Assembly (NCBI GenBank): GCA_035235625.1
Contig: CP141147.1
Location: forward strand, 26,518,756 to 26,582,755
Origin: Saururus chinensis
Lineage: Eukaryota; Streptophyta; Magnoliopsida; Piperales; Saururaceae
Reading direction: 5' to 3'
Length of the DNA: 64,000 bases
The notes beneath the pieces were generated by a model that was given only the letters and a program-made list of their open reading frames with translations, had not been told where the DNA came from and made no database searches. This document shows, piece by piece, positions 35,423 through 47,000 of this stretch. Position numbers and translations under genes: made by a program. Within the stretch, counting starts at the first letter, position 1, and each line of letters opens with the position of its first letter.

Positions 35423-37315
35423 TCATAATTGATGCTTCATATTTTGCAAACTGGACACTGATTTAATCGATCCCTGCACATTCCCACTGTCCCTATAGCT
35501 CAGTGCCCCAGATGCTTCATGCAAACTTCTAAGCCCCCGGCCAACAGATGCAATGGTGGGTGCTGATGGTGCAGACTCAGCAGCACACTCAATTCCGTCT
35601 CCATGAAGCAGCAGATTTGAGCATGTCACAACACTACAACCCAAAGCAACCCATGGTCTGATACCAACTGTTCTACCCCGTCTTCTCATTATTTCATATA
35701 ATGACGTCCTCATCGCTTGAAAACTGGACCTCTCAGCAGAAGCTACAAAACTGTGTGCAACAGCACGAATTTTCTCGGCAGAAGCAGCTGCCTTCATAGC
35801 CGAGGCATTGGTTCCAGAACTGCCAATCCACGGAGCTAAGATCTTTGAGGAACTGAAAATTTTCGCCAGCCCAATAGCAAGAGTTCTCTGGGTTTGTGCT
35901 ATACTAATTTTGAGGGAAGCAGGGATGTTATATGTCAATGCCTTAGCTACAGCAGACATAGGGACGACTTTGGAAAGAGATGAAGCTCCTAAAACTGCCG
36001 TGGCCCCTGCACCAACAGCCACCACCGGTTTCTTGGATAAGGACCTCGTTCTGTTTGAAACCCCTTCTTTTGTTTCATCATCGTCATCAGATACAAAACT
36101 ATGAGCCACTAATTCTTGAATCTCAGGAGGCAGAGAAGTTTTCCAGTGTTTGCGTAGACCAGCTAAGCTACTTGCATCGACAATGGCCACTATAGAAGAG
36201 AAGTTTTGGGTCTGGCTCTTGAGTGTTTGGGCAAGAAGAGCATTACACTTCTCCTCGAAAGACAGCTCATAAAAATTTCTCTTTGCTGAGTTAATATTAT
36301 CCTTGGGATCTCTAGCAGCATTGTTAAGACCTATTCTCAGACCCTCTACAGCAATCCTGAAGTTGTGAACAACAGCCAAATGCTGGGTATCCACCGCTTC
36401 CCCATTTTTAACATCCACAAGCATTTTTTGCGCATATAAAAAGGCTTTTTTAATACCTGGAAGATCAACAAATATATCGTGCAAATCTGCCAATAAAAGA
36501 TAAACAGACTGAGCAAAAAATGGGGCCTCATAGTTACACCCCAGTGGACAGTCACCAGAACCAGATTCTGTACTTTGATCAATCTCTGAAGAGATTGATT
36601 CTGGCATTGACTTAGACAAAGCTGAAAGTAAGGAGTTTGATATTTGGGGTCGTAGATTTTCTATGCCTAAAAATCGATTTGAGCCTGAGGAGATAACAGA
36701 AACTGCTTTTCCTGGGATCACACCAATTGGTTGTAAAAGTAAAGATGAAGACGACTTACTGAATGCAGCTTCCACAGTTTCACCCCCAGTGTTTAGACTT
36801 GATGGAGATTCAAGTAGCATAAAGCGTGAACCAGTCTCCTCCGCAGCTCTTTTTGCTGCTAAGAGATGCCCATAAAATTCAACCCCGAAAATTGCCTTTA
36901 AGATTTGGTTTTCAGCTAAATTCTGATATTGTTCTTTCTTGATCTTGTTCACAAAACATTCTTTAAGAACTGCAAAGGACGAAGTTGGTAACGAATTAAG
37001 CTGATTATTTCCCTGATGAATCTCTTTCTGAAAATCAGGGAGTGCAGAAGGAGCCACTTGCACAAGCACAGCACCAGGTTGAACTTCTTTGATGAGACAT
37101 GTTGCATCTAATGCGGATTGTTGAGACAGATTTTGCACAGCTAGGACATAAATCACAGCCTGAGAATTTGGCTCACGAAATGCAAACACAAATTCTTTTG
37201 TGTTTTCAGAAATTGAAAGGCCTCGGACTATTTGATTTGAAGTTTTCAAATCGTCAAGCTTGCATAAAGTAAATGGCCACAGGTGTTGGAGGGCCGATAA
37301 GATTGCACTCCCCAT
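35423..37315 (-). CDS. TraB-like conserved plant protein, 630 aa, single exon
   Basis: A full-length uninterrupted minus-strand frame of 630 codons starting MGSAILSALQHLWPFTL and ending SLQNMKHQL. The N-terminal part has YVLAVQNLSQQSALDATCLI and EVQPGAVLVQVAP. This fits the opening of the TraB/PrgY fold, in which a small hydrophobic strand and a conserved S-A-x-D/E-x-x-x-x-I-x-x-x-x-P-x-x-V pattern occur. The middle (residues about 190-330) is likely helical. A hydrophobic stretch VAVGAGATAVLGASSLSKVV lies near residue 440, and another near 575. I recall highly similar uncharacterised proteins in many plants, so the assignment to a plant family is firmer than the TraB label. Substrate and location are unknown; other plant TraB proteins act at mitochondrial contact sites, an inference only. 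The start codon is intact here but lost in the second copy at 51482-54150. Confidence 0.85.
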   Translation of the reverse strand: MGSAILSALQHLWPFTLCKLDDLKTSNQIVRGLSISENTKEFVFAFREPNSQAVIYVLAVQNLSQQSALDATCLIKEVQPGAVLVQVAPSALPDFQKEIHQGNNQLNSLPTSSFAVLKECFVNKIKKEQYQNLAENQILKAIFGVEFYGHLLAAKRAAEETGSRFMLLESPSSLNTGGETVEAAFSKSSSSLLLQPIGVIPGKAVSVISSGSNRFLGIENLRPQISNSLLSALSKSMPESISSEIDQSTESGSGDCPLGCNYEAPFFAQSVYLLLADLHDIFVDLPGIKKAFLYAQKMLVDVKNGEAVDTQHLAVVHNFRIAVEGLRIGLNNAARDPKDNINSAKRNFYELSFEEKCNALLAQTLKSQTQNFSSIVAIVDASSLAGLRKHWKTSLPPEIQELVAHSFVSDDDDETKEGVSNRTRSLSKKPVVAVGAGATAVLGASSLSKVVPMSAVAKALTYNIPASLKISIAQTQRTLAIGLAKIFSSSKILAPWIGSSGTNASAMKAAASAEKIRAVAHSFVASAERSSFQAMRTSLYEIMRRRGRTVGIRPWVALGCSVVTCSNLLLHGDGIECAAESAPSAPTIASVGRGLRSLHEASGALSYRDSGNVQGSIKSVSSLQNMKHQL

Positions 37316-38567
37316 GAAGAAAGAGAATCATCACAAAAATATGAAAGTTCACAATGATGGAAGCAATCAGGATACTGAAAATTGCATCGAGCAATCTCAA
37401 GATTTACATAAATGCAAAGCAAGGTCCATGGAAACAGCAATCAGTTCATAACTGACCACCAAATTCACTTCACAGTCTCTTAGCAGTGTCACCACTCATT
37501 GCTTCTCGTACTCTGATCAGTAAACAAACATAAATTTAGATATTCCAGACACTTATGCAGGACCACATAAAGCAATCAGGTAAATAAAGTCAAAGCCCAA
37601 ACTTTTAACCCATAAAACAAACATTAACAAGAGATAATGCAGACCCAAATAACCAACCTTCAGTAATCATCATCATCATCACTGTTAAAAAAGCAAATTG
37701 AAAGAGGCGATCAACTGTGAAATCATCTAAAACACAATAATTTTCGAATTCTGTTCCACCGAAAAAAGGGCGTATGTCTGTCCCACATTAATAGCTTCAT
37801 TTAATTTTTCAAAATGAACTAAAATTAGTTCATTTTGAAAAAAAAAATGGAGCTATTTATTTGGGACGGAGGGAGTAATACTACCATTTATCAAACCCTT
37901 ACCCCATGCACATCTTTTTTCCTCTTTAAACAAAAAAACTACACAAAAATTTACTTTCTCCGAACTTCAATTCAACAATTAAAAGTGAATTTGAAATCCC
38001 TGGCAGAGAAAGTAGACAAGACACAAATTTGAAGCCAGACACGTTATAATGTATCAAACAGAACAGAGAAAGCAGAAACAAACAACAATTATGAACAAGC
38101 GCAGTTCCCCTTATCCCCAGACTCCTAGCCTGCCTAATTTCACACAAAAAAAAAAAAATTCTGATACAGATGAACAAACAAAATTCAAAAATTATGTTCA
38201 AAATTTTGAAAGTACAAAAAAATCCCGATTCATGCGAGTAATTAATCAACATGTAGACCTTACACCAAGGGACCCCGCCGCCATCTGCTTATCTCCGTCA
38301 CCTTCGCCGTCGCCTCCGGCACTCTAGGCGTCGACGTTCAGGAGGGGAATGGAGGAAAGAGGAGATTTGGACAACGGGTAGGCGTTCTGAGGACAGGGAA
38401 GAAGGGGGCGATGGGTCTCCACCGCCAGCCGCCTGCCTCACTCTCACGTCATCGGTCATGCAGCCTCGGCCCGGCACGTATTCTGAACCGACTATGTTGT
38501 GGTTCAACCAGCCGGCCTGATCACCAGAAAATTAAATCGGACCTAGTTGCGGTCAACATGAGACCAG
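37316..38567 (-). promoter_or_regulatory. 5-prime leader and promoter region of the TraB-like gene
   Basis: This region upstream of the minus-strand gene contains no competing frame. Most of it can be matched to 51800-54200 beside the pseudogene copy, including ATCATCATCATCA words at 37665-37680 and a GC-rich block at 38270-38350 with CGTCGACGTTCAGGAGGGGA (CGTCGACGTCC in the other copy). The GC-rich block lies about 1 kb upstream and may be the transcribed 5-prime end with a leader intron between it and the ATG, but splice sites were not established. Confidence 0.5.
37773..37877. mobile_element. Stowaway-like MITE, short
   Basis: About 101 bp with ends TGTCTGTCCCACATTAATAG and, on the other strand, CTCCCTCCGTCCCA, and TA at both flanks (37773-37774 and 37876-37877). 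The arms pair as inverted repeats with GCTYCATTTT. It is present, in a different form, at the matching place of the pseudogene copy (53314-53514). Confidence 0.7.
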
Positions 38568-38705
38568 CAGTGTTTTTAAAACCGGGATTGACCCTGATTG
38601 GTCACCGAATCGGATTATTTGGGTCAACTCGACCAGATTCATAATATCGTTAAGTGGGGGTGTCGAAGGTATCATCGAGCTTAAGAGTATCATCGAACTC
38701 ATTCT

Positions 38706-38855
38706 TAAAATTTTAATTTTGAGCTTTAAGTCGAACTTGAATCGAGTTTGCTTAAGTCGAACTTGAATCGAGTTTGCTTAAGTCGAACTTAAATCGAGTT
38801 AAGGACTTAAATCGAGTTCTCTTAAGTCGAACTTAAATTGAGTTTGAGCTGAATG
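38706..38855. repeat. 26-bp tandem array with AAGTCGAACTT units
   Basis: About four to five units of AAGTCGAACTTGAATCGAGT followed by TTGCTT, with the last units altered. AAGTCGAACTT is nearly self-complementary. It is inside the hAT element near its left end and may be its subterminal repeat array. Confidence 0.85.
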
Positions 38856-39170
38856 ATTATTGCTATGTCTTGTGATTATTGTTTAATTTTGTAATTAATA
38901 ACTTAAACGTATTAAAAAAAAATTACTAAAACAAACATAATTAGTAAGTAGTTTAATGTGTTAGATTAGAAAATCAAATCAACTAGTATTTTTGTTGATT
39001 TTGATTTTTTTAATTTAGACTTTTAATTAATAATGACGTAGGGAGTAAAATTTCATAAAAAAATTGTTTTAGATCTCATGAGATGTATTATACATAAAAA
39101 AAAGTAAAAATAATATACTAAATGAAGAGAATTAAAACTTAGGAGACATGAAATATATATATATATATAT

Positions 39171-42100
39171 ATATATGTCACGCCCTAGCACAGCCCCACC
39201 TTGACCCAAACCCAGTTTAAGAAGAAGGTGGTATGCGACATGACGAAGTGAAGTAGAAATGTGGAAGACTTAACCTATCCTTGAGTGAACATACATCAAA
39301 GTAAGCGTGCATGCCCTTTGTGTAAAAGTAAGTAGAAGAATATAAAGGAGACTAATTAATAATCTTAGTCCACACATACCCATGTCATCTTAATAACAAC
39401 ATAATTACAAGCTTCAAGGGCTACACAAGTCTAAAGTCAACACCGACTAACATAGTGTGAAGTAAAGTCAAGTATAAGTTCAATATGTCATAAGACAAAT
39501 CTAACATAACTCAAATAACTCTAACCCCTCTCATGGTGCATATCCATCCTCATGCTCAACATAGAGCCCATCTAAAGCACCTTCATGACACAACGTACAG
39601 CCTCAAAACAAAAACCACAAATAAAAAAATGTAAGCTTAGCTCAATAAGAGTTTTAAAACAGAATAACAAGTCATGAAAAACACTGCATACATTCTCAAG
39701 CAAAACATGTGTCACATATACATTATCTAAACATGTGCATCATGAGATAAATCATATTTCATATACATTCATGATACCTATGTACCATGAGATAAATCAC
39801 ATTCCACATATATATATTCATGTCACTTGTGCATCATGATGTAAATCACACTTCATAAACACATTCAAGCCACTTACACATCACATGTTCATTTATATCC
39901 ATAACATATGTACACATCATGTGTAATCACATGAATCTCATTATAGCATTCACATCATGTATAATCATATCTCAATATACACATTTACCCCGCATAATCA
40001 ATTATATCAAATCACATTATATTCTGCATGTTCAAGTATAATTATGTTATATGCACCATGTGTAACATAAGTATCATTGCCCATATAAACTTGTGTCAAT
40101 GAGCATTATATTCTATACACATGTATCAACTATTAGATGAATGTCTCATAATTAAGAAACACAAGCAAACCTATTCATCCAAGACAATCCCTTTCGGGGA
40201 AGGTCCAAATTCTTAAAAAGAAAAACTAGAGCAGTTTGGGTAAGTTCCCTAACTGAGAAAGTATCCCCTCTTCACTCGGGACAAATCCCTTACGAGGAAG
40301 GTTTAAATTCCTAAAAAGGAAAACTAGAGCAACCCCTGGTAAGTCGATGTATACATACATACTAGCCTGAATTCTTAGGGTCCATATAACACATTAATTT
40401 CTCACATTGCAAATCTACTCTTCTCAACCTGAGGAGGCAACCCATCCTCAAAGATGTAAAATGAAAACTTCATCCTTTCGAACGTAAAACTGATTTGACA
40501 AACCTCTAAGCAACTTATCCAACATACAATAGCATCCAATTTCATCTAATCGATTAATTATGACTAAACACAGAAAATTATCGCTTATAAAGTATTTTTA
40601 TGATGCATGCGACATGATACATATGTTACCAAAGTTTAAAGAATGTAAGCATGAATAAGCATACTCTAATCAGTCCATATGTGCATGTAACATGATCCAT
40701 TTGTAATAAATAAAATATATAAATATAAGCAAGAATATATGTACATAGTAATATTCATACTTAAACTAAAACATGTAGAACATGAATCACCTATAATCAA
40801 TGTGACATGTGCAAGTATCCATAATTTATCATAATCATAACCCACTGGAATCATGGAATAAATGCAAAAAAATTATCAAAATATAGATTTAAGACAAGTA
40901 AAACATCATGTTAAACCTAGATGAGTATAGTCATTACCATGCTTAAGCTAAATTATAATCCAAAGAAAGTTCACATGCAATTAAGTGACATTTATAAGTA
41001 ATTATAACTCATCATAGTCATAGAAAATTAGAATCATGAGAAAATAACAAGAAATGGCCAAAAACTTCACAAAAATTACCAAATTCACCATTCTGATGTT
41101 TGGCCGTTCGAATGTCTAGTCATTTAAATGGTCTATCAGTCTATTCAAATGCACGTAACACTTCACTTTTCTTATTTGGCTTCAACCTTTCAAAATTCAA
41201 ACTAAAAATATTTCAAAATTTCATATAAATTCAAAATCATCATGGAACATTATATAATCGAAATCTAAGCCTAGAACATGATGGTTCTAATAATTTTCAT
41301 GCTTAATCATAAGAAAATAACCATAAATCGCATATTTTTAACAAATCACCATCAAACATCAAAATAAAGCAACTCAAATAAACCTATAATCATGCATTCC
41401 GATGAAAAAAACCACTCAAGGTAAAAAACCCTTACCTCTAAGAAGCCTTTGAATCCTCAAAAGAATTTCAATCCTCAAGAAATCCTACCCAAAAATTAGG
41501 GCCTTAGTAAAACCTAATTAAAATTAACTAAGAGACTCAAATAAACTTAAAAGAAAGTAGATCTAGGTCATCCATAGGTTAAAAATAAAAATTATCTAAT
41601 TAGGGTTCTAAATCGAAATTGAAAACAAGATTTTAATGGAAGAAAATTAAGAATCAAGATAGGAGAAATGTAGATAGAGGTGATTAAGACCAAAAATCGA
41701 AAGATTAGGGATGATTAAGAGAAAAAACTCACCTTATTCAAGGTTTCTCCTTTGGGAAATAGAGGTAGAGTAATTCCTCCCTTCTAATACAACCCTTGCT
41801 TATTTGGCTATTGGCTAGGGGTTTTTTTTTATAGTAAAGGTTTTGGGCTAAGAATATGAACTGTTAAGCTAGAAAATGGATCAAAATGCCCTAAGTGGTT
41901 AATTAAGGTTATTTTTGGACCAAAAATAAATTTAATCACATCCAAGACTACTTAAATAAAATAATAAAAGATTAGATAGTCAAATGGGTTGCACGTCGAC
42001 CCACACAAATGTGGGTCCTATAGTGGGGTCCACTGTACTAAACAAGGAACAAATAGGAAAAAATATTTATAAATAGGTAAAAATTTAAGTAAATCAAATT

Positions 42101-42260
42101 TGGCACAAATACTCTTAAAAATGAAATTAAACCTTATTAAAGTCGTAATTAACTAACCCATAACCTCAAAATCAAATCAAACTGGCAACAACCAAAACTA
42201 CATAAATTCACACAATTAAAAGGAATTGAGATAAAGTAAAATTAGAGATCTTACAATATA
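39171..42260 (-). mobile_element. Family B solo LTR, copy 2 (ATATA duplication)
   Basis: The element is 39176-42255 (3080 bp), with TGTCACGCCC at the left and AGATCTTACA at the right, that is, minus orientation relative to copy 1. ATATA occurs at 39171-39175 and 42256-42260; the left copy is within an (AT)n run, which slightly weakens it. A minus-strand TATA box (CTATAAAA) is at about 41827-41834. Degenerate repeats with CACATCATGAGATAAATCA words at 39660-39960 stand where copy 1 has its tandem array. The two copies are clearly diverged. No coding region. Confidence 0.8.
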
Positions 42261-42473
42261 GATATAAATTAGAACTAAATATAGTTATCAGGTAGCAAGT
42301 ATTGAATCTCGCCTTATAATTTTTTTCTAGGGATGACACAATAATATTTGAGTTTTAATGTGACCATCCCGAGTCAATAGGTCAATGGTTTGACTAGCGG
42401 GGCCAACATGACTTGCTCTGGTCATTGGTTCAACCGGCTGAACTGGTTCGAGTTTTAAAATATTGGAGTCAAG

Positions 42474-44063
42474 CATATGGGGTTTAGCTTGGTTGTCAAA
42501 TCAAACCCATAATTAGGGCTCTTTTGGCAACCACAGGCAGCGGAAAACAAAGGGGCTTTTTGCTTGATCATCCAACAACCATTTAGGAAGAGAAGGCGGA
42601 AAGCCTATGTCCCATTTAATGGGACATTTGGCCATGACTCTAAACCCTAAATTGGAATTGACTTTGGGTTAAAGCAGTTGCCAAATAGGCTACTCTCTCT
42701 ATCCTATCAAGAATGTCTAGCTACCCCATAAAAAGAGTCTATTTTTCTTAATTTGTTTTTAATAGGCAAGCTTTGGAAAAGCATAACTGTACTTTTTGTC
42801 ATGTTTTAGTTGTACGTTCTATTCTCTCTAAAATTTTACTTATTTTATTATCTAGAACTAATGATGCCAACTAGGGCTACCAATCTTGCCCATTTATCGT
42901 TTATACCATATTGCTAAGAAGTTATATGTTATACTTTAATTTATTTGATGGGTAATAAGCAATTAGTTTTATCAAATCATTTCCTAAATGGAATGTTTAT
43001 GGAAAAGTTCTTTCATACTTGTTATCCATTATCCGTTTGGCATACATACAAATATATTATACTTCGTGTCCTCTTCTGTATAACACTAAGCTGCCCTCAA
43101 TCCTTAAGCAATGTCTTAGAAGAAGAAGAAAAATCACCCTTACTCTACCCTTCGCACGATGATGAAAAAAATATTTGTGCTTTTCCCAATGAAAAAAATA
43201 AAGTCTTAGAATTTAGATATATGTGAAACTTACTTATTGTTAGTTGACAGTTAGAGGGCTTAGAATTTGGAAATTTGTGAAGTGAAAGCAACTCTTTCAT
43301 TTGAAATTTTTTTGAAGAAAATAAATGAATTTATTGATTAATTTTTTTAGGGGATACAATGTCTATGTAGTTAGTATTCTAACAAACTCAAATTTTGTCA
43401 ACAATTCTTTTCTTTTAAATACATCATATAATTTTTTTGAGTTGGGAGGTGATGAATATGTTATTGTTTGATTTGATTTTAGGTTTAGTTGTATTAAAAA
43501 AATAGGAATTCGTATTGATTTATGAAATGACTAATAACATATGTAGATTAACCTACAGTGTATAAATAACAAAATGGTTATGGGTAAAAATTTAGGAAAT
43601 AGTTATGATAACATAATAAGTACTACCATTACCATATTGTTGCATTAACATCCCTCATCTAGGCGTGTCTATAGAAATTGGTTGGATATGTTTCTGTGAA
43701 TATTACTCAATTTCAACAATTATCATTAAATCAAGGGAAATTTTCACATACGTACAATTGCAGGATATTATTTACATGTAACTACCCCATATTATTTTAT
43801 TCTTAAATTTTCAAATAACCATCGTGCATCACTTAACTATAACCCTTTTTACCTAAATCCTAAGGCTCTCTCCACATATATTCCTCCTTCCTGATTCCCC
43901 ACGACCTCCACCATGGCTGCACTGCAGGGCTAACAGCTGCCACCCCTGACAGTCTACTGCCTCTTCCTTAAATTAACACATCCTATGCTGCCCACCATCT
44001 TTTACGCCTCCAACACTGCCAATCCCGCCTGCCCACACACTGGTGAGGGCAGATATGACATGG
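42474..44063. other. Non-coding; 3-prime flank of the VPS29 pseudogene
   Basis: AT-rich with one unremarkable plus-strand frame (42945-43226) that I do not recognise. A G+C-rich segment at 43890-44063 (with CTGCACTGCAGG and CCACCATCTTTTACG words) replaces the normal end of the VPS29 coding region. Confidence 0.4.
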
Positions 44064-47000
44064 TCAGCCACCGCTGCAGCTGGGCCCAACTATGTCCATG
44101 AGACCAAAACTGGGGTTAACATCATACGTGATACTGCTGTAAGCACCAGTTGCAGAGCCTGGATTTATAACGACACCTCCCTCATGCTTGTAAGCCTTAA
44201 ATTGATGAGTATGACCAGTAATTAAAATATCCACATCCAGTTGTCTCTGAAGCATGGCAAGAGAGTCCAAGTCCCCCCATGGGATGACCTTCAAATATCT
44301 CCATTTTTTGTTTTAATAAATTGTAATAGGACAAGTACGGGTACACGCATGAAGAAAATATATGAGCATGATTTCCATAACCCTGTGAAATATACCAGCT
44401 ACCACCACCTTTACAAACCCCCCCAAGGCTACTCCTAGAAGCTTTCTATTATATATTTTTCTCTTATAGAATTTAAAACATTTATAGTACTTCATATGAA
44501 CTGAACAAACCTAATGACCATGGCATAATCCAACCTTGCACTGACCAATGGTTAGTGTTTTGGTCTCAGGATAGTGGGCACTCTCATCAAATTCACCTCG
44601 TGTGACATGCATATCAGGGCAAAGACTCTTCAAGTAATCATGAACTTCCTACATAGATAAAATGCCATGAGGAGTTGCACATCCTGAGTTTAACAATGCA
44701 AATTTGTCAGCAATATGTACAGATGCTTAAGTACATGTATATACAAGTACAGTGTCAAATTCTTATTAAATAAATTAAATCATTTGTTACCTAAAAAACT
44801 GAGGTTTTATTAACTTTTTAAGCAATAAGAAAGAATTCTCAGTTTCATCTAAATGACGACATGCTAAGATTCAATTTGTTCCCTTATGCTTGGTAAGGGA
44901 AAATCAAATTTAATAAGCTTAATAACTTCTTGAAATTTGAGTTTAATGTGGCGTTACCTTTTATGGTACTTAATAAGCTGACTGTTATAGTTCCTTATCC
45001 AAAAACAGAAATTTTCATCTAAACCCTTTGGTTGGAATATATGGAAATGGTAATGGTGCTTCAAGAAGGGAACCTGACGATTTTGGTGAGGGTTGCATTC
45101 TAAGATACGGGAGAAGACAGATTGTTTTGCTTTCTCGTGTTATACACAAGCATTTCTTTGTTTGAAACTGAGATGAAAGCAAACCATGAGGGCTTGCATT
45201 TACTGTGACATGACATGAGGTCCAGTTTTTTCGTCAAAATCAAATTTCTTAACTTCTTGATCTAGTTAAATGTTTCAAGTCAATATCCTTGTGAGAAACT
45301 CAATGACCAATTACTCTGTATTCAGCAATTCCGAGTAAAAGCAACAACATCATAGCTCATGTAAGCAGAAATTTCAGTTTGATGCAACATTAGCCAAGTC
45401 TGCACCTTAAATAAGAAGGGTAGCTTTTAAGATGTCATAAATAGATGTATGATTTAATGGACCTAGTTGAGACAACCTAATCCAAAGCTGTAGCCTGTAT
45501 TTGAACATAGATATTTGTACATAACCCTTATCTACTAATTTGGCATTGACCTCCTTGTTTGAAACGACAGAGAACAGAATAGTGATCATCAACCTAAAAA
45601 CATGAACAAACCGTTTTGATAACCAATACCATTCAGTGTTGACAGTATCTATGATTATATACTACAATCTAAGTTATTCAAGGGAGTTGCTTATGCATTT
45701 ACATATCTTCAAACACGGGAAAGAAAGGAGAATGCTCTAAGCTGAGCCTTACAGTTACTCAAAATTTTTTTCCAGCCAGTTAAAAAATATTGCTACTCTG
45801 CAGTGCACAAAAATAGCAGAAACGAGCAGAACATCCAAATGTGTGCCCTCAATGGATTCCCGTAGATTGAAAGAGGATCGTTTAAATGATAACTCTTTAT
45901 TTGGCCAGCCCTTTCATAAAAATGTGTGACTTCAGCCACATTTAATCGATAAATGACTAAAGAGTGATGGAGAACTAGACTCGTGGCCCTTCAGTTTACC
46001 TTACAGTTATGCCAAATACCATATCTGTGAGGATTGTGCCAGACCTGCAAAATGGCTCTGCACACATTTCTGTAAGTTTGCATCCCCCCACCCTCAAGTT
46101 AAATATAACACAGCAAATTGCCTAACAAGGTTTGAGAAATAGCTGTAAAACATGTCTTTTCTTTCTTTTTAATCTCCTTCACAACGGGACACACAATTTG
46201 CTCATATCTTAATAAGTCTATATAAACAAACAACTTACGGAGTTCATTAGGTCAATGCATCCAGAAAAAAACAAGCAGAAGGAAAATGCACAAGCTTGAA
46301 AATTTGAAATGTAGATAAGAAAAGTTGTTTAACATGAAATCTGTAACATGGATACAAAAGTTCCTTAATCTTATGCATTTTCCTTATCCATGTTACAAAT
46401 TCTCAACCTCTTTCGCCACACATGTTCATTATAAACATTCAAAATTGTTGTTAGGAGATTCACAACCTTTTTCACCACACATGTTTGAAAATTTTAACAA
46501 TCCCCCACCATTTACAAAATTTTCAAAAATAGACAAATTAAAAAAACATGGTCAAGGACTGATGCATAAATGAAGGCATTTTCCAACTTGAACCTACATT
46601 TAGTGAATGTTTACCAAAGTTAACTGAAGAACATAGTAAAGCAAAGTCCTTGAACTAGCTATCCTTGCTGATCAACAAGGTTTGTATCACACATAAAGTC
46701 TTTTGTTCCTTTAGGTTGTAATAAAGTAGCCGACACTATTTTGACCTTATGTCTATATCTTAATTTCGTAAGTGCTTTAAAGACGCCCTAGTCTCATAGG
46801 AAGCAGGCTCACTTCCACAATTATATAGATAGACTTATCGTAGGTGTCCCTATAACTTTAACACCCCAATAACACTGTTTTAAGTCTATTAAGAGCTCAA
46901 ATCTCATCCTCCACTAAATACATTACAAGTACCAAACACTTTACCTTAGGTTCACTTAATATTTCTTTAAGTGATTGTCATCACAACTTATGGTTTACTC

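Larger units (their letters stand above)
38560..42473. mobile_element. Non-autonomous hAT element split by LTR B copy 2
   Basis: Left end CAGTGTTTTTAAAACCGG at 38568; right end, read from 42465 on the minus strand, CAATATTTTAAAACTCG. The ends are inverted repeats with mismatches. The 8-bp flanks GAGACCAG (38560-38567) and GAGTCAAG (42466-42473) match at six of eight positions, as expected of an aged hAT duplication. Without the inserted LTR the element is about 810 bp. Subterminal sequence has the repeated GGTCAA/CCGAATCGG words typical of hAT elements. No transposase is present. Confidence 0.7.

Noticed and set aside
42945..43226. 93-codon plus-strand frame
   Set aside because: AT-rich context, no recognisable domain, no promoter or splice context.
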